Shown: positions 7,853 through 16,402, counted from the first letter of the stretch. The stretch: DNA of 64,000 bases from Rhodothermales bacterium (GCA_028278205.1 JANQES010000130.1:1-64000), one strand, 5' to 3'. Program-made: numbers and translations. Notes: generated from the letters alone by a model not told the origin.

Positions 7853-8983
7853 CTAAAGCCGCCGGCTCACCCGGGGCTGCACCGCGCGCTGCCACGAGGC
7901 GAATCGATCTTCCAGAATAGCCCGGCGGGCTTCGCGCATCAGCCAGAGGTAAAACGTCAGGTTTTGCAGCGAGGCGATTTGCAGGCCCAGGATCTCTTTA
8001 GCCTGGAAGAGATGACGCGCGTAGGCCTTGGTGAAGGTCTGCGAGGCGTAGCTCTCCAGGCCGGGGTCGAGCGCCGAGAAGTCGGTTTGCCACTTGCGGT
8101 TGCGGATGTTGAGGATGCCTTCGGTGGTGAAGATCATGCCGTTGCGCCCGTTGCGTGTGGGCATCACACAATCGAACATATCGACGCCCCGGGCGATGTT
8201 CTCCAACAGGTTCTCCGGCGTGCCGACGCCCATCAGGTAGCGCGGCTTGCCGGCGGGCAGCACGTCGTTGACCACCTCCACCATGGCGTACATCTGCGCG
8301 GCCTCTTCGCCCACCGACAGCCCGCCGATGGCGTAGCCGGGGAAGTCCATCGCCACGAGCCGCTCGGCAGATTCGCGCCGGATGGCCGGGTAGACGACGC
8401 CCTGCGCGATGGCGAAGAGCGCCTGCTCGTGCCCGTAGCGCGCCTCGGTCTCGTCGAAGCGTTGCTTGCAGCGGGCGGCCCAGCGCATCGTCAACGCGTT
8501 CGACGTCCGGGCGTAAGCCTCTGTGACGTCGCCGGGCGGGCATTCGTCGAGCACCATCATGATGTCGGCCCCGATGGCGCGCTGGATGTCTACGACCGAT
8601 TCGGGGGTGAAGGTGTGGTACGAGCCGTCGAGGTGGCTCTGAAAGCGGACGCCCTCTTCGGTGATCTTGCGCCGCGCCGCCAGCGAGTAGACCTGATAGC
8701 CGCCCGAATCGGTGAGCATGGGGCCGGGCCATCGCATGAACGGATGGAGCCCGCCGGCCTGCTCCAGCAGCGCCGTGCCGGGCCGCAGGTAGAGGTGGTA
8801 GGTATTGCCCAGGATGATCTGCGCCCGGATGTCGTCGAGCAGTTCGCGCGGCTCGACGGCCTTGACGCTGCCCACCGTCCCGACGGGCATGAAGATGGGT
8901 GTCTCGACGACGCCGTGGGCCGTCTCTAGAAGCCCGGCGCGCGCGTTCGTCTCCGGATCGCAGTGTTCGAGGGTGAAACGCAT
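7853..8983 (-). CDS. tgt: Queuine/preQ1 tRNA-guanine transglycosylase
   Basis: 376 aa. It exchanges guanine-34 of GUN-anticodon tRNAs for preQ1. Motifs seen: LTDSGGYQVYSL (substrate-binding Asp and loop), FAIAQGVV, YAIGGLSVGE and DMFDCVMPTRNGRNG (nucleophilic Asp region). The C-terminal zinc motif CxCxxC of most bacterial enzymes is absent: where E. coli has CDCYTC, this protein reads ESYASQ. As far as I recall this loss is common in Bacteroidota. queG at 55880-56896 acts later in the same queuosine pathway. No other queuosine genes are visible. Confidence 0.93.
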   Translation of the reverse strand: MRFTLEHCDPETNARAGLLETAHGVVETPIFMPVGTVGSVKAVEPRELLDDIRAQIILGNTYHLYLRPGTALLEQAGGLHPFMRWPGPMLTDSGGYQVYSLAARRKITEEGVRFQSHLDGSYHTFTPESVVDIQRAIGADIMMVLDECPPGDVTEAYARTSNALTMRWAARCKQRFDETEARYGHEQALFAIAQGVVYPAIRRESAERLVAMDFPGYAIGGLSVGEEAAQMYAMVEVVNDVLPAGKPRYLMGVGTPENLLENIARGVDMFDCVMPTRNGRNGMIFTTEGILNIRNRKWQTDFSALDPGLESYASQTFTKAYARHLFQAKEILGLQIASLQNLTFYLWLMREARRAILEDRFASWQRAVQPRVSRRL

Positions 8984-9000
8984 GTTGGGGGAAGAGGGAA

Positions 9001-9245
9001 GGGCCAGTGGTCAATGGGGAACAAGGGCTTTTACCGTGTCCAGGGAGTGGTGCGAAAGGGAGAAAGGGTGAGAGGGGGAAAGGGCGAGAGAGAGAATATC
9101 GAATATCGAACAAGGAATATCGAATGTCGAAGTGTCAGATCCTTCGTAATTCAACAATCCTTGTTCGATATTCGATATTCATGAATCACCCTTTCTCCCT
9201 CTCACCCTTTCGATCCCCACTGGCCGCATCCTACTGACCATTGGC
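9001..9245. repeat. Three word-repeat inverted repeats nested inside each other
   Basis: The inner pair uses GAATATC words (left 9094-9135, right 9150-9187, period 7). It sits inside a purine pair of period 8 (GAAAGGGA, GAAAGGGT, GAGAGGGG from 9054-9093; the inverted CACCCTTT and CTCCCTCT run at 9187-9212). An outer pair lies around both: CCAGTGGTCAATGGGGA (about 9003-9020) is matched by TCCCCACTGGCC (9213-9224) and CTGACCATTGGCC (9233-9245). The element occupies the whole tgt leader region, and its right end touches the stop of the next gene (9247). Confidence 0.85.
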
Positions 9246-9246
9246 C

Positions 9247-9837
9247 TCACGCTACCTGCGCGATGGGGGCTTCGAAGGGGGATGTCAGGTGTGCTTCGAG
9301 GAGGTGCAGCACCGTGTCGTGGTCGTCCGGCAGCAGGCCCAGTGCCACGGGGGCTTCTGCCGTGTGCAGCATGAGCACGCGCGGCGTCATCCGGTTGACG
9401 AAGGCTTGCGTGGCGGCGTACTGCCCATAGTGCCGGTGATACAACAGCGCCGGGATGGATTCGGCGGAGGTGATGGCCTCGTAGTCTAGCATACGTTCGT
9501 GCCGGCCCCGGCGCAGGTGCAGGCCTGCCAGCGTCATCGTCACCGTGACAGCCGGCGTAAACCCGACCACACAGGTGCCTATTCCCAACGCCAGCGCGCT
9601 GAGCTGGCTGATCCAGAACGCCACGGCCACCGGCCCGCCCGGCGCGGCCAGGATAGCCGGTTTCAGCCATACCCAGGCAAAATATTGCGCCAACAGCAGG
9701 CCCAGCCCAAGCATCGACAGCGCGATGAGAAACCAGGCTTCGGCCCGCCGCGCATCGCCCAGAAGGCGGCGCAGCCCACGACCCAGCAACGAATAGGCCG
9801 CATGAAAACGAGGCGGAACGCGGAACGTACGGTGCAA
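9247..9837 (-). CDS. Membrane protein of unknown function
   Basis: 196 aa. Two hydrophobic segments (about 35-55, AWFLIALSMLGLGLLLAQYF, and about 66-95, VAFWISQLSALALGIGTCVV) are followed by a soluble C-terminal part (MLDYEAITSAESIPALLYHR, APVALGLLPDDHDTVLHLLEAHL). I do not recognise the family. Another minus-strand frame is also open over this stretch; this one is preferred because it alone gives clear membrane segments and normal amino-acid use. It lies between mlaD and tgt with palindromes on both sides. Confidence 0.65.
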   Translation of the reverse strand: MHRTFRVPPRFHAAYSLLGRGLRRLLGDARRAEAWFLIALSMLGLGLLLAQYFAWVWLKPAILAAPGGPVAVAFWISQLSALALGIGTCVVGFTPAVTVTMTLAGLHLRRGRHERMLDYEAITSAESIPALLYHRHYGQYAATQAFVNRMTPRVLMLHTAEAPVALGLLPDDHDTVLHLLEAHLTSPFEAPIAQVA

Positions 9838-9851
9838 AACGGTGGGGTATT

Positions 9852-9937
9852 GTGTTTTTGTGTTTGCGTGTTTTTGTACTTATGGTGCCGGGGTTCAGGT
9901 TCGGAAAACTAAAACACGCAAACACAAAAACACGGTA
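9852..9937. repeat. Octad-word inverted repeat (word GTGTTTTT)
   Basis: Words GTGTTTTT, GTGTTTGC, GTGTTTTT, GTACTTAT run from 9852 in 8-bp steps. The inverted words AACACGCA and AACACAAA run at about 9911-9934. Stop codon of mlaD is at 9972, start of the next gene at 9837. Same plan as the 7-bp elements, but with a period of 8. Confidence 0.8.
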
Positions 9938-9971
9938 CTTGGTGCCGGAGCGAGCCGGAACGTTTCAGTTT

Positions 9972-11090
9972 CTATTGATTTTGAGAACCGGACGGCGTGG
10001 GTTGTTGCGGGGCGCCGTCGTCCGGGCCGGACGATTGCCGCGCTGTCGAATCCTGCCGGGCCGCCTGCGCTTTCAGGCGTTCCTCCCACAAGAGCAAGGC
10101 GCGTTCTTTCTCCTGAAGTTGCCGGAAACTCTCCTCGATAGCCCGTTCGCGCACCTCGAACGGGGCTTTTTCGACGTAGCCGCGCTCTTCGAAATATCGC
10201 TTGAAGAGCCAGTTGTGCTTGCCCGCCTCCATCAGTTCGGCAAAACGATACGCGCCGAGGGCGCCCCAGTTGGCCAGGTTTTCGGCATTGCTCGAAAGCG
10301 CCCGCAGGTTGGCCGAGATGGCCTGGAGCGTGTCTGCCGTCGAGAGCAGCGAGTTGTAGACCGCCGGGTCGTTGATCATCTTGGCCAGCGTGCCCTCGCC
10401 CTCGTCTACCTTCCTCAAGATCGACTGGACGCCCTGCGTGGCCTCGCCGGCCAGCGCCACCAGTGCCTCGGCGTCGTTGCCCAGGTTAGTCATCAGGCGC
10501 TGCGTCTCGTCGGCTGTCGCGACCATGCTGTTGTAGAGCGCCGGATCGTAGACCAGCTTGCCGAGCGTGCCCTCGCCGTTGCGGACGTCCTGGACGATCA
10601 ACTCAAACGACCTCGCTGATTCCTCAAAGCGTTGCACCGAAACCAGGGCTTTATCGGTGATCTCGAACAGGTCGAACGGATCGACGCCCCGGATGGTGCC
10701 GTCTTCTTCGATGGGGTTGGGCGGCGGCGTGCCCGGCGCCAGGGACGGGTTGACCAGCACCACAATCATCTGGCCCAGCAGGCCTTCGGTCTTGATCTGC
10801 GCCTGCGTGCTGTCGTGGATCAGGTGCTGGGCGGTCTCCTTGATCGCCATCGTCACCTCGATCTTGCTATCGGTCTGCGTCGGCAACAACACACTCTCTA
10901 CGGCGCCGACGCTGACGCCCTGGAACTGCACGTCGGCCCCGGCCCGCAAGCCGGCCACCTGGTTAAACTGAGATTTGACGATGAACCGGTCTGAAAAGAG
11001 GAACGTGCGGTTAGCCAGCGTGAACAACGCCAGGACAAACAGCACCAGCCCCAAAAAAACAACCAAACCGACCCGAGCTTGGCGTGTCAT
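9972..11090 (-). CDS. mlaD: MlaD/MCE family lipid-transport protein
   Basis: 372 aa. One N-terminal membrane helix (about 8-27) is followed by an MCE domain (FIVKSQFNQVAGLRAGADVQ, FQGVSVGAVESVLLP, about 35-120), then a long helical/coiled C-terminal region with repeated EGTLGKLVYDP and EGTLAKMINDP segments and a Gln/Pro-rich tail. MCE proteins form a periplasmic hexameric ring or tunnel that moves phospholipids between inner and outer membrane with MlaE (permease, 15438-16238) and MlaF (ATPase, 11292-12011), both on the same strand. The ATG at 11090 has a GGAGG-type ribosome binding site 6 bp upstream. Confidence 0.92.
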   Translation of the reverse strand: MTRQARVGLVVFLGLVLFVLALFTLANRTFLFSDRFIVKSQFNQVAGLRAGADVQFQGVSVGAVESVLLPTQTDSKIEVTMAIKETAQHLIHDSTQAQIKTEGLLGQMIVVLVNPSLAPGTPPPNPIEEDGTIRGVDPFDLFEITDKALVSVQRFEESARSFELIVQDVRNGEGTLGKLVYDPALYNSMVATADETQRLMTNLGNDAEALVALAGEATQGVQSILRKVDEGEGTLAKMINDPAVYNSLLSTADTLQAISANLRALSSNAENLANWGALGAYRFAELMEAGKHNWLFKRYFEERGYVEKAPFEVRERAIEESFRQLQEKERALLLWEERLKAQAARQDSTARQSSGPDDGAPQQPTPSGSQNQ

Positions 11091-11154
11091 GGTTGCCTCC
11101 GCGTTAAGTCTGAGGAAGTCCTTGTCCTTTTCCCGTCTATCGAATGTTGATACA

Positions 11155-11229
11155 GGTCATGGGTCATGAGTCATGGGTCATGAGTGTCTATAAACAAACC
11201 TATGACCCATGATTCATGTCTCATGACTG
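11155..11229. repeat. Heptad-word inverted repeat (word GGTCATG)
   Basis: GGTCATG, GGTCATG, AGTCATG, GGTCATG run from 11155 in 7-bp steps. The loop begins AGTGTCT. Inverted words (CTATGAC, CCATGAT, TCATGTC, TCATGAC) run at 11200-11229. It lies in the mlaF-mlaD gap. The same word is used at 31121-31180. Confidence 0.85.
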
Positions 11230-11291
11230 TATGAAAAAAGCAAAGCAGACGGGAATGCTTCCAGGGTGAATCATAGCAAGGAAGTCAACAG

Positions 11292-12011
11292 CTAGGTTCC
11301 GAAGAAGTTGCGTAGTTCGGGATGCGGGGAGCGGCGCAGGGTCTCCATGGTGCCGCTGGCAATGATTTCGCCCTGATACAAGAAATAGGCGTTGTCGGTG
11401 ATGATGTCGGCGCAGAGCAGATCGTGCGTGATGGCCACCGACGTGATGCCCCGCTCGTCGCGCAGGCGGACGATGATGTCGGCCACGGTGCGTACGGAGA
11501 TGGGGTCGAGGCCGGTGGTGGGCTCGTCGTAGAGCAGGATTTCGGGTTCGAGGATGATGGCCCGCGCCAGGCCGATGCGTTTTTTCTGCCCGCCCGAAAG
11601 CTCCGCCGGGTACTGCGGCGCCTTATCGCGCAGGTTGACCCAGGCCAGCGTCTCCTCGATGCGTTCGCGGCGTTCCTTCTTGTCTAACGGCGTATGCCGG
11701 TCGAGCAAAAAGTCGAGGTTTTGGAAGACCGTCATCGAGTCGAAGAGCGCGCCGCCCTGGAAGAGATAGCCGATGTGCAGGCGCATCGCATCGAGGGCAT
11801 CGTCGTCGAGCAGGTCGAGGCGTTGGCCTTTGACCCACACTTCGCCCTGGTCCGGCTTGAGCAGTTGTACGATGTGTTTGATCAACACGCTCTTGCCAGC
11901 GCCCGAGCCGCCCATCACCGAGACCGACGTGCCGCGCTCGACTTCCATCGAGACGCCGCGCAGCACCTTCTTCGGGCCAAACGCCTTGTGGATGTCCCGC
12001 AGGGCAATCAT
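11292..12011 (-). CDS. mlaF: MlaF-type ABC transporter ATPase
   Basis: 239 aa from the ATG at 12011, which has GGAG placed 6 bp upstream. The frame stays open up to a GTG at 12089 (265 aa), but that start lies inside a palindrome arm. Walker A is GGSGAGKS, the signature LSGGQKKRIGLARA, Walker B ILLYDEPTTGLDP, and the switch His is in AITHDLL. It is the cytosolic ATPase that drives MlaE/MlaD phospholipid transport. The permease gene mlaE is about 3.4 kb upstream, separated by the RecQ/DprA pair. Confidence 0.92.
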   Translation of the reverse strand: MIALRDIHKAFGPKKVLRGVSMEVERGTSVSVMGGSGAGKSVLIKHIVQLLKPDQGEVWVKGQRLDLLDDDALDAMRLHIGYLFQGGALFDSMTVFQNLDFLLDRHTPLDKKERRERIEETLAWVNLRDKAPQYPAELSGGQKKRIGLARAIILEPEILLYDEPTTGLDPISVRTVADIIVRLRDERGITSVAITHDLLCADIITDNAYFLYQGEIIASGTMETLRRSPHPELRNFFGT

Positions 12012-12083
12012 GACGTTCTCCGGCGGGGCGGTGCTTTCTGCTATGGTGGCAGGTTCTTCCAACGGTTTTGCTTGTTTGGTTGG

Positions 12084-12160
12084 GGTCACTGGTCATTGGT
12101 CACTAGTCACTGGTGTCTTTTCCTCAACCAGTGACTAGTGACTAATGACCGGTGACTAAT
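12084..12160. repeat. Heptad-word inverted repeat (word GGTCACT), left flank of the RecQ/DprA module
   Basis: GGTCACT, GGTCATT, GGTCACT, AGTCACT run from 12084, with loop GGTGTCTTTTCC. Inverted words CCAGTGA, CTAGTGA, CTAATGA, CCGGTGA run at 12128-12155. It ends 3-6 bp before the stop codon of the DprA-like gene (12161). The same word is used at 15380-15441 on the other side of the module. Confidence 0.88.
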
Positions 12161-13159
12161 TTAATCCAGGCTGGAAAAGAGGTCTCTAACGCCGTCGCCG
12201 GAAGACGGCATGCTGGTAAGCGTTTGCAGGTGATCCAGGAGGGACGCGCGCTGCCCTAAGGCGTCTGGCTGGAGCGAGATGCCCCCCATCGCGGCGAGTT
12301 TTCGATTGCCTTCAGGCACGTCTGCATCGAGGTATACAAGCAACGGCGTCCACTTTTTTTTGAGGTTTTCGAGGGCGCCGTTCCAGGTGCCGCCCTGCGT
12401 CGAAGCATGCACGACCATCGCCCAGTCGCTCAAGCCATAAATGTGTTTGTTACGACCCATCGCATTGCCTGTGGTCCATCGCGCCCTGGGATGATAAGGC
12501 GATACCAGGGTCAGGCGTCCTTCAGCAATGGGTGTTCGATATTTTTTTGAGACGGCGGGTCTGGCAATCCCTTCTGCGAGCACCGCGACGACGCTGCCGT
12601 TAGCTTCCAGCGCAGCCTGCATGGCTTGCTGGTCTATACCCCGGGCGCCGCCAGAGACAACCGTGATGCCCTCGGCAGCGCACTGATGAGCCACCTGACG
12701 TGTAAAAGCAAGGGCCGCCTCGTCTGCATCCCGCGAGCCGACCATGCCCAGCGACGGGCTTTTTTCGAGCAGGGTCCGCGGCCCCACGCCATAGAGCAGC
12801 GCCGGCGCTGCTTCGCGCAGGCGTCTCTTGAGCCGGCGTGGATAGCTTTCTTCTCCCCGGCTGATCACCCAAAAGCCCTGCCGTGCCCATTCCTCGACGG
12901 CGAATCCCATTTCCACGCCGCGTCCCAGCAGCGCCTGCACCCGGTCCGGGGTGATCCGGCTCTGGGCCACCGTGGCCAGCCGCTTCTCGCCTTCACGACG
13001 AAGCAGATCTTCAGGACGAAGCTTTTCTCTGCGCAGCCAGACGGCCAGCTTATTGTACTCGGCAAGCGAGAGCGGCTTCACCGCGCGGTCCACGCCGCCG
13101 AAGTAACCGCAGAGTAGCAGGATGACTTTGGTATCAGCCGGAAGGTTGATGTCGATCAT
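12161..13159 (-). CDS. DprA-like (Rossmann) protein, ShosA-like
   Basis: 332 aa. A central DprA/Smf Rossmann domain from about residue 135 carries GMVGSRDADEAALAF, VVSGGARGIDQQAM (nucleotide-loop motif) and VVHASTQGGTWNGALENL near the end. The competence-type GTGLD segment is changed to AEGIARP. The N-terminal part is helical and helix-hairpin-helix-like. Classical DprA loads RecA on ssDNA; this divergent form sits 26 bp downstream of a RecQ-phosphoribosyltransferase gene. That pairing resembles ShosTA (ShosT phosphoribosyltransferase plus ShosA DprA), a known anti-phage/toxin-antitoxin type system. The defence role is inferred from context. Confidence 0.82.
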   Translation of the reverse strand: MIDINLPADTKVILLLCGYFGGVDRAVKPLSLAEYNKLAVWLRREKLRPEDLLRREGEKRLATVAQSRITPDRVQALLGRGVEMGFAVEEWARQGFWVISRGEESYPRRLKRRLREAAPALLYGVGPRTLLEKSPSLGMVGSRDADEAALAFTRQVAHQCAAEGITVVSGGARGIDQQAMQAALEANGSVVAVLAEGIARPAVSKKYRTPIAEGRLTLVSPYHPRARWTTGNAMGRNKHIYGLSDWAMVVHASTQGGTWNGALENLKKKWTPLLVYLDADVPEGNRKLAAMGGISLQPDALGQRASLLDHLQTLTSMPSSGDGVRDLFSSLD

Positions 13160-13185
13160 AAAGTCGCTTAGTTGCTCCTGACCAA

Positions 13186-15294
13186 TTAATTCGTTACCGC
13201 TAAGGCCACCGGATAGACGCGGCCCGCCTCGTGCTGTCGTAGCAACGCCGCCAGATAGGTGAAGGTCCAGCGCGAATCGACAAGGTCGTCTACGAGCAAG
13301 AGGTCTTGTCGGCGGTAGGAATCTGGTACATCTACGGCGAAAGCATGGCGTAGGTTTTCGAGACGATAATGGCTGTTTTGCTGATCCTTCTGCTGCGCCG
13401 TATTTCTCACCTTTCGGAGCGCGCCTACAAAAGGCAGCCCGAGGCGCCGGGCCAAGCGCCGGGCAAAGGACGGCACGAGTTCAGGATGGCGCAGCGAAGG
13501 AACACACGTGACCCCGGCAGGCATGGGGTCCGGATGCCAGTGATGAAGGATCATCGCGGCGGCGGCCTCAACCAGTTTGTCTGAGAAATAGCCGTCCTGA
13601 TACTTGCCTTGTTTCACCAGCCTGCCCCAGCCGGCGTCTCCGTAGATACAGAGCGCCCGTCCTTCTTCGGCTTGAAACGGTTCGGGGATGATTTTTAAGG
13701 CCGGCGTGCGTTTTCGAGGCTCGATGATTCGATAGCTGCGTTTCAGGAAATCTATGGCGCGTTGCACCCATTCGTCGTGTGCCGTGACGGCGAGCAGAGG
13801 ACGCCCTTCGCACACGGCGCACCGGCCGCACGGCTGCACGTTCTCGTCATCGAGTGCGGCGCGCAGGTACGCCATATGGCAGGTTGCGCCTTCCATATAT
13901 CGTTGTAATTCCTCCTGTTCGGTTCGCCGAATTGCTGTGAGCTTTTGGATGCGCAGGAGGTCCGGGGTGTACGCATTAGCCGTCCGGTACCACCGCCCCT
14001 CTTGTTTAATGATCGGAGCCGGGGCCTGTACGTCTAATAGCTTAAGGACCTTCTCAAGCTGGCCCACGCTGAGATTACGCCGCGCCTGAATCTCGGTAAG
14101 CTTGAGACCGTCGTCGGCCTCTTCTAACACGTCCAGAACGGCATGGATGTGCTGAAGCGGAGGGAAGGCTGTTCGAATAAAATACTCCGTGATGTCATCG
14201 TCTTCTGCCCCGCTGAGCAGGATGCCGTACGCGTCGGTGTCGTTGCGTCCGGCGCGTCCTACTTGCTGGTAATATTCGATCACCGAGCCGGGCCGCTGGT
14301 AGTGAATGACAAATGCCAGATCGGGTTTATCGAAACCCATGCCGAGGGCGCTCGTGGCAACGAGGGCCTTGATCTCGTTATGGAGAAGCTGTTGTTCAAG
14401 CTGCTCGCGATGCTCTGAACTGCCGTGATAGGCGTAGGCCTCAAGCCCGCCCCTCCTCAGCCACCGAGCCACACGCTCGGCGTCTTTCACGGTACGTACG
14501 TAAACGATGCCGCTGCCCTGAATCTTCGGAAGTTGCTCGGCCAGCCACGCCATACGCTCAGCCTGCGAGGGCATCACGATGGCCTGCAAGCGGAGCGACT
14601 TGCGTGAGAGCGGCCCGCGAATCACACGCAGCGTCTCTCCAAGCTGATCAACCACGTCTTTGACCACGCGGTCGTTGGCCGTGGCCGTAGTGGCCAGGAC
14701 CGGGACGTTAGGCGGCAGGGCCTTCAGGATGCGCACAATGCGGCGGTAGTCCGGGCGAAAATCGTGACCCCAATCGGAGATACAATGGGCCTCATCCACC
14801 ACAAAAAGCCCTACGCGAGGGGCGAGGTGCGCCAACACGTTCTGCCGGAACGGCTGGTTGCTGAGGCGTTCAGGCGAAATAAGCAAGATATCGGCTTCAT
14901 CCTTGCGAAGCCGTGCTTCGACAGCCGTCCACTCATCTTTGTTGGCAGAGTTGATGGTGACGGCTTGAAGACCTAGGCGGGCAGCGGCCTCCATCTGGTT
15001 GCGCATGAGCGCCAGCAGCGGCGAGATCAGCAACGTCGGGCCGGCGCCCCGGTCACGTAAAAGCCGCGTGGCTAGAAAATAAACCATGCTCTTGCCCCAA
15101 CCCGTACGCTGGACGATGAGCAACTGCGCGCGGTCTTCGACAAGGGCATGGATGGCCTCCCACTGACCATCCCGAAACAAAGCGGTAGCATCGTTGAGGG
15201 CCACGTGAAGATAGCCCTCTGCCTGGTGTCTGAGGCTCGGCATCGATAAAAAACAGGCATAGTACGCGGGACATCGGTCAGGGAAATAAGCCAT
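13186..15294 (-). CDS. RecQ-type DNA helicase fused to a phosphoribosyltransferase domain
   Basis: 702 aa. The superfamily 2 helicase core occupies about residues 30-390 (TGWGKSMVY Walker A, VVDEAHCISDWGHDFRP with DEAH, TATANDRVV, GRAGRNDTDAYG motif VI). A RecQ zinc cluster at about 465-490 (CHMAYLR to PCGRCAVCEG) and a linker follow. A type I phosphoribosyltransferase domain closes the protein with a PRPP loop-like LLLVDDLVDSRWTFT (665-679). The fusion plus the adjacent DprA-like gene marks an accessory, probably defensive, module rather than housekeeping RecQ. The two genes are co-directional and close (26 bp), so they are probably one transcript. Confidence 0.88.
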   Translation of the reverse strand: MAYFPDRCPAYYACFLSMPSLRHQAEGYLHVALNDATALFRDGQWEAIHALVEDRAQLLIVQRTGWGKSMVYFLATRLLRDRGAGPTLLISPLLALMRNQMEAAARLGLQAVTINSANKDEWTAVEARLRKDEADILLISPERLSNQPFRQNVLAHLAPRVGLFVVDEAHCISDWGHDFRPDYRRIVRILKALPPNVPVLATTATANDRVVKDVVDQLGETLRVIRGPLSRKSLRLQAIVMPSQAERMAWLAEQLPKIQGSGIVYVRTVKDAERVARWLRRGGLEAYAYHGSSEHREQLEQQLLHNEIKALVATSALGMGFDKPDLAFVIHYQRPGSVIEYYQQVGRAGRNDTDAYGILLSGAEDDDITEYFIRTAFPPLQHIHAVLDVLEEADDGLKLTEIQARRNLSVGQLEKVLKLLDVQAPAPIIKQEGRWYRTANAYTPDLLRIQKLTAIRRTEQEELQRYMEGATCHMAYLRAALDDENVQPCGRCAVCEGRPLLAVTAHDEWVQRAIDFLKRSYRIIEPRKRTPALKIIPEPFQAEEGRALCIYGDAGWGRLVKQGKYQDGYFSDKLVEAAAAMILHHWHPDPMPAGVTCVPSLRHPELVPSFARRLARRLGLPFVGALRKVRNTAQQKDQQNSHYRLENLRHAFAVDVPDSYRRQDLLLVDDLVDSRWTFTYLAALLRQHEAGRVYPVALAVTN

Positions 15295-15379
15295 CTAGAG
15301 CACTCAGACAAAAGCGTACACCCTCCGATCCCTAAAAAAAATTCCAAACTCCCGAAATAAAATTCCACAGATGATTCGT

Positions 15380-15441
15380 TGTCACTGATCGTTGTCACCA
15401 GTCACTAGTTTTTCCACCAGTGACCAGTGACCAATGACTAG
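15380..15441. repeat. Heptad-word inverted repeat (word GTCACTG), right flank of the RecQ/DprA module
   Basis: TGTCACTG, GTCACCA and GTCACTA words run from 15380, with the short loop GTTTTTCCA. CCAGTGA, CCAGTGA, CCAATGA, CTAG run at 15417-15441. The right arm includes the mlaE stop codon (TAG, 15438-15440). The word matches the element at 12084-12160. Confidence 0.85.
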
Positions 15442-16238
15442 CCCCCCGCAACCCCGAAGAGCATCAGCGAGATCCGCACGACGATGACATCGGCCAGCAG
15501 GATCAGCAGCGACGAGAGCACCACGGCTTGCATGGCGGCCTGCCCCACCTCGCGCGTGCCGCCTCGGACGGTGTAGCCCAGGTAACAACTGACGATCCCC
15601 ACGATAAACCCGAAAATGCTCGTCTTGCCCGTATCGACGATCAGGTCGGAGAGCCGGAGGCTCGAAAAGGCGCTGTCGATGAAGAGCCGGTAGTCCATAT
15701 CCGTGGTCAAGACCGATTCCAGGTAGCCGCCGATCAGGGCGATGATGTCGGCGCAGATGGTCATGATCGGAAACATGAAAATACAGGCCAGCACCCGCGT
15801 GATCACCAGATAATGAAACGGTTTGAGCGCCGCCACTTCGAGCGCGTCGATCTGTTCGGTCACGCGCATCGAGCCGATCTCGGCGGCGATGCCCGCGCCC
15901 AGGCGCCCGGCCAGCACCAGCGACGTAATCACCGGCCCGATCTCTTTGAAGACCGACAACGCCAGCATATTCGGCAAGACGGCCTCGGCCCCGAAGCGCG
16001 CCAGCGTCCCCCGGCTCTGCATAGACAGCACCACGCCGATCGACAGGCCGGTCACGAGCACCAGGACCAGGCTCTTCGTGCCGGCTTCGTCCATCTGGTT
16101 GAACAACTCGCGCCCTTCAAAAGGCCGCCGCCAGAAACGCCGAAAAAACTCGCCCGCGAACGACCCCAACGCCCCGACGCGTTCGAGCCATTCGAGCATC
16201 ATCGTCCCGTAGGTAGGATGCGTAGCGTTTCTAGCCAT
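15438..16238 (-). CDS. mlaE: MlaE-type ABC transporter permease
   Basis: 266-aa integral membrane protein with 5-6 hydrophobic segments. Family motifs include FKEIGPVITSLVLAGRLGAG, AAEIGSMRVTEQIDALEV and a conserved C-terminal GYTVRGGTREVGQAAMQAV. It is the inner-membrane permease of the Mla/MCE phospholipid transporter. Its usual partner mlaF would be expected directly downstream; here the RecQ/DprA pair and two like-word palindromes intervene. Start is the ATG at 16238; MMLEWLERVG is an alternative. Confidence 0.93.
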   Translation of the reverse strand: MARNATHPTYGTMMLEWLERVGALGSFAGEFFRRFWRRPFEGRELFNQMDEAGTKSLVLVLVTGLSIGVVLSMQSRGTLARFGAEAVLPNMLALSVFKEIGPVITSLVLAGRLGAGIAAEIGSMRVTEQIDALEVAALKPFHYLVITRVLACIFMFPIMTICADIIALIGGYLESVLTTDMDYRLFIDSAFSSLRLSDLIVDTGKTSIFGFIVGIVSCYLGYTVRGGTREVGQAAMQAVVLSSLLILLADVIVVRISLMLFGVAGG

Positions 16239-16245
16239 GGGTGAG

Positions 16246-16402
16246 GGATTTTAGATTTTGGATTTTGGATTTTGGATTGGTCTAAGACGGCACCCTCATC
16301 TCAATCGAAAAAATCTCAGCCGTTTCAACCGTCGCGGCGTTTCCGGTTGTTGGATTGCGTGGAAATAAACAATCCAAAATCCAAAATCCGAAATCCGAAA
16401 TC
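16246..16402. repeat. Heptad-word element (word GGATTTT) with long core, copy 1
   Basis: GGATTTT, AGATTTT, GGATTTT, GGATTTT run from 16246; the inverted words CAATCCA, AAATCCA, AAATCCG, AAATCCG run at 16370-16402. The core of about 90 nt contains GGCACCCTCATCTCAATCG and a short stem. Arms and core both recur at 56901-57035. The right arm overlaps the tamB stop codon (16401-16403). Confidence 0.88.

Noticed and set aside
9179..9925. A 248-aa minus-strand frame overlapping the membrane protein at 9247
   Set aside because: It runs through two palindromes and has low-complexity Arg/Ala-rich composition; the other frame has proper membrane segments.
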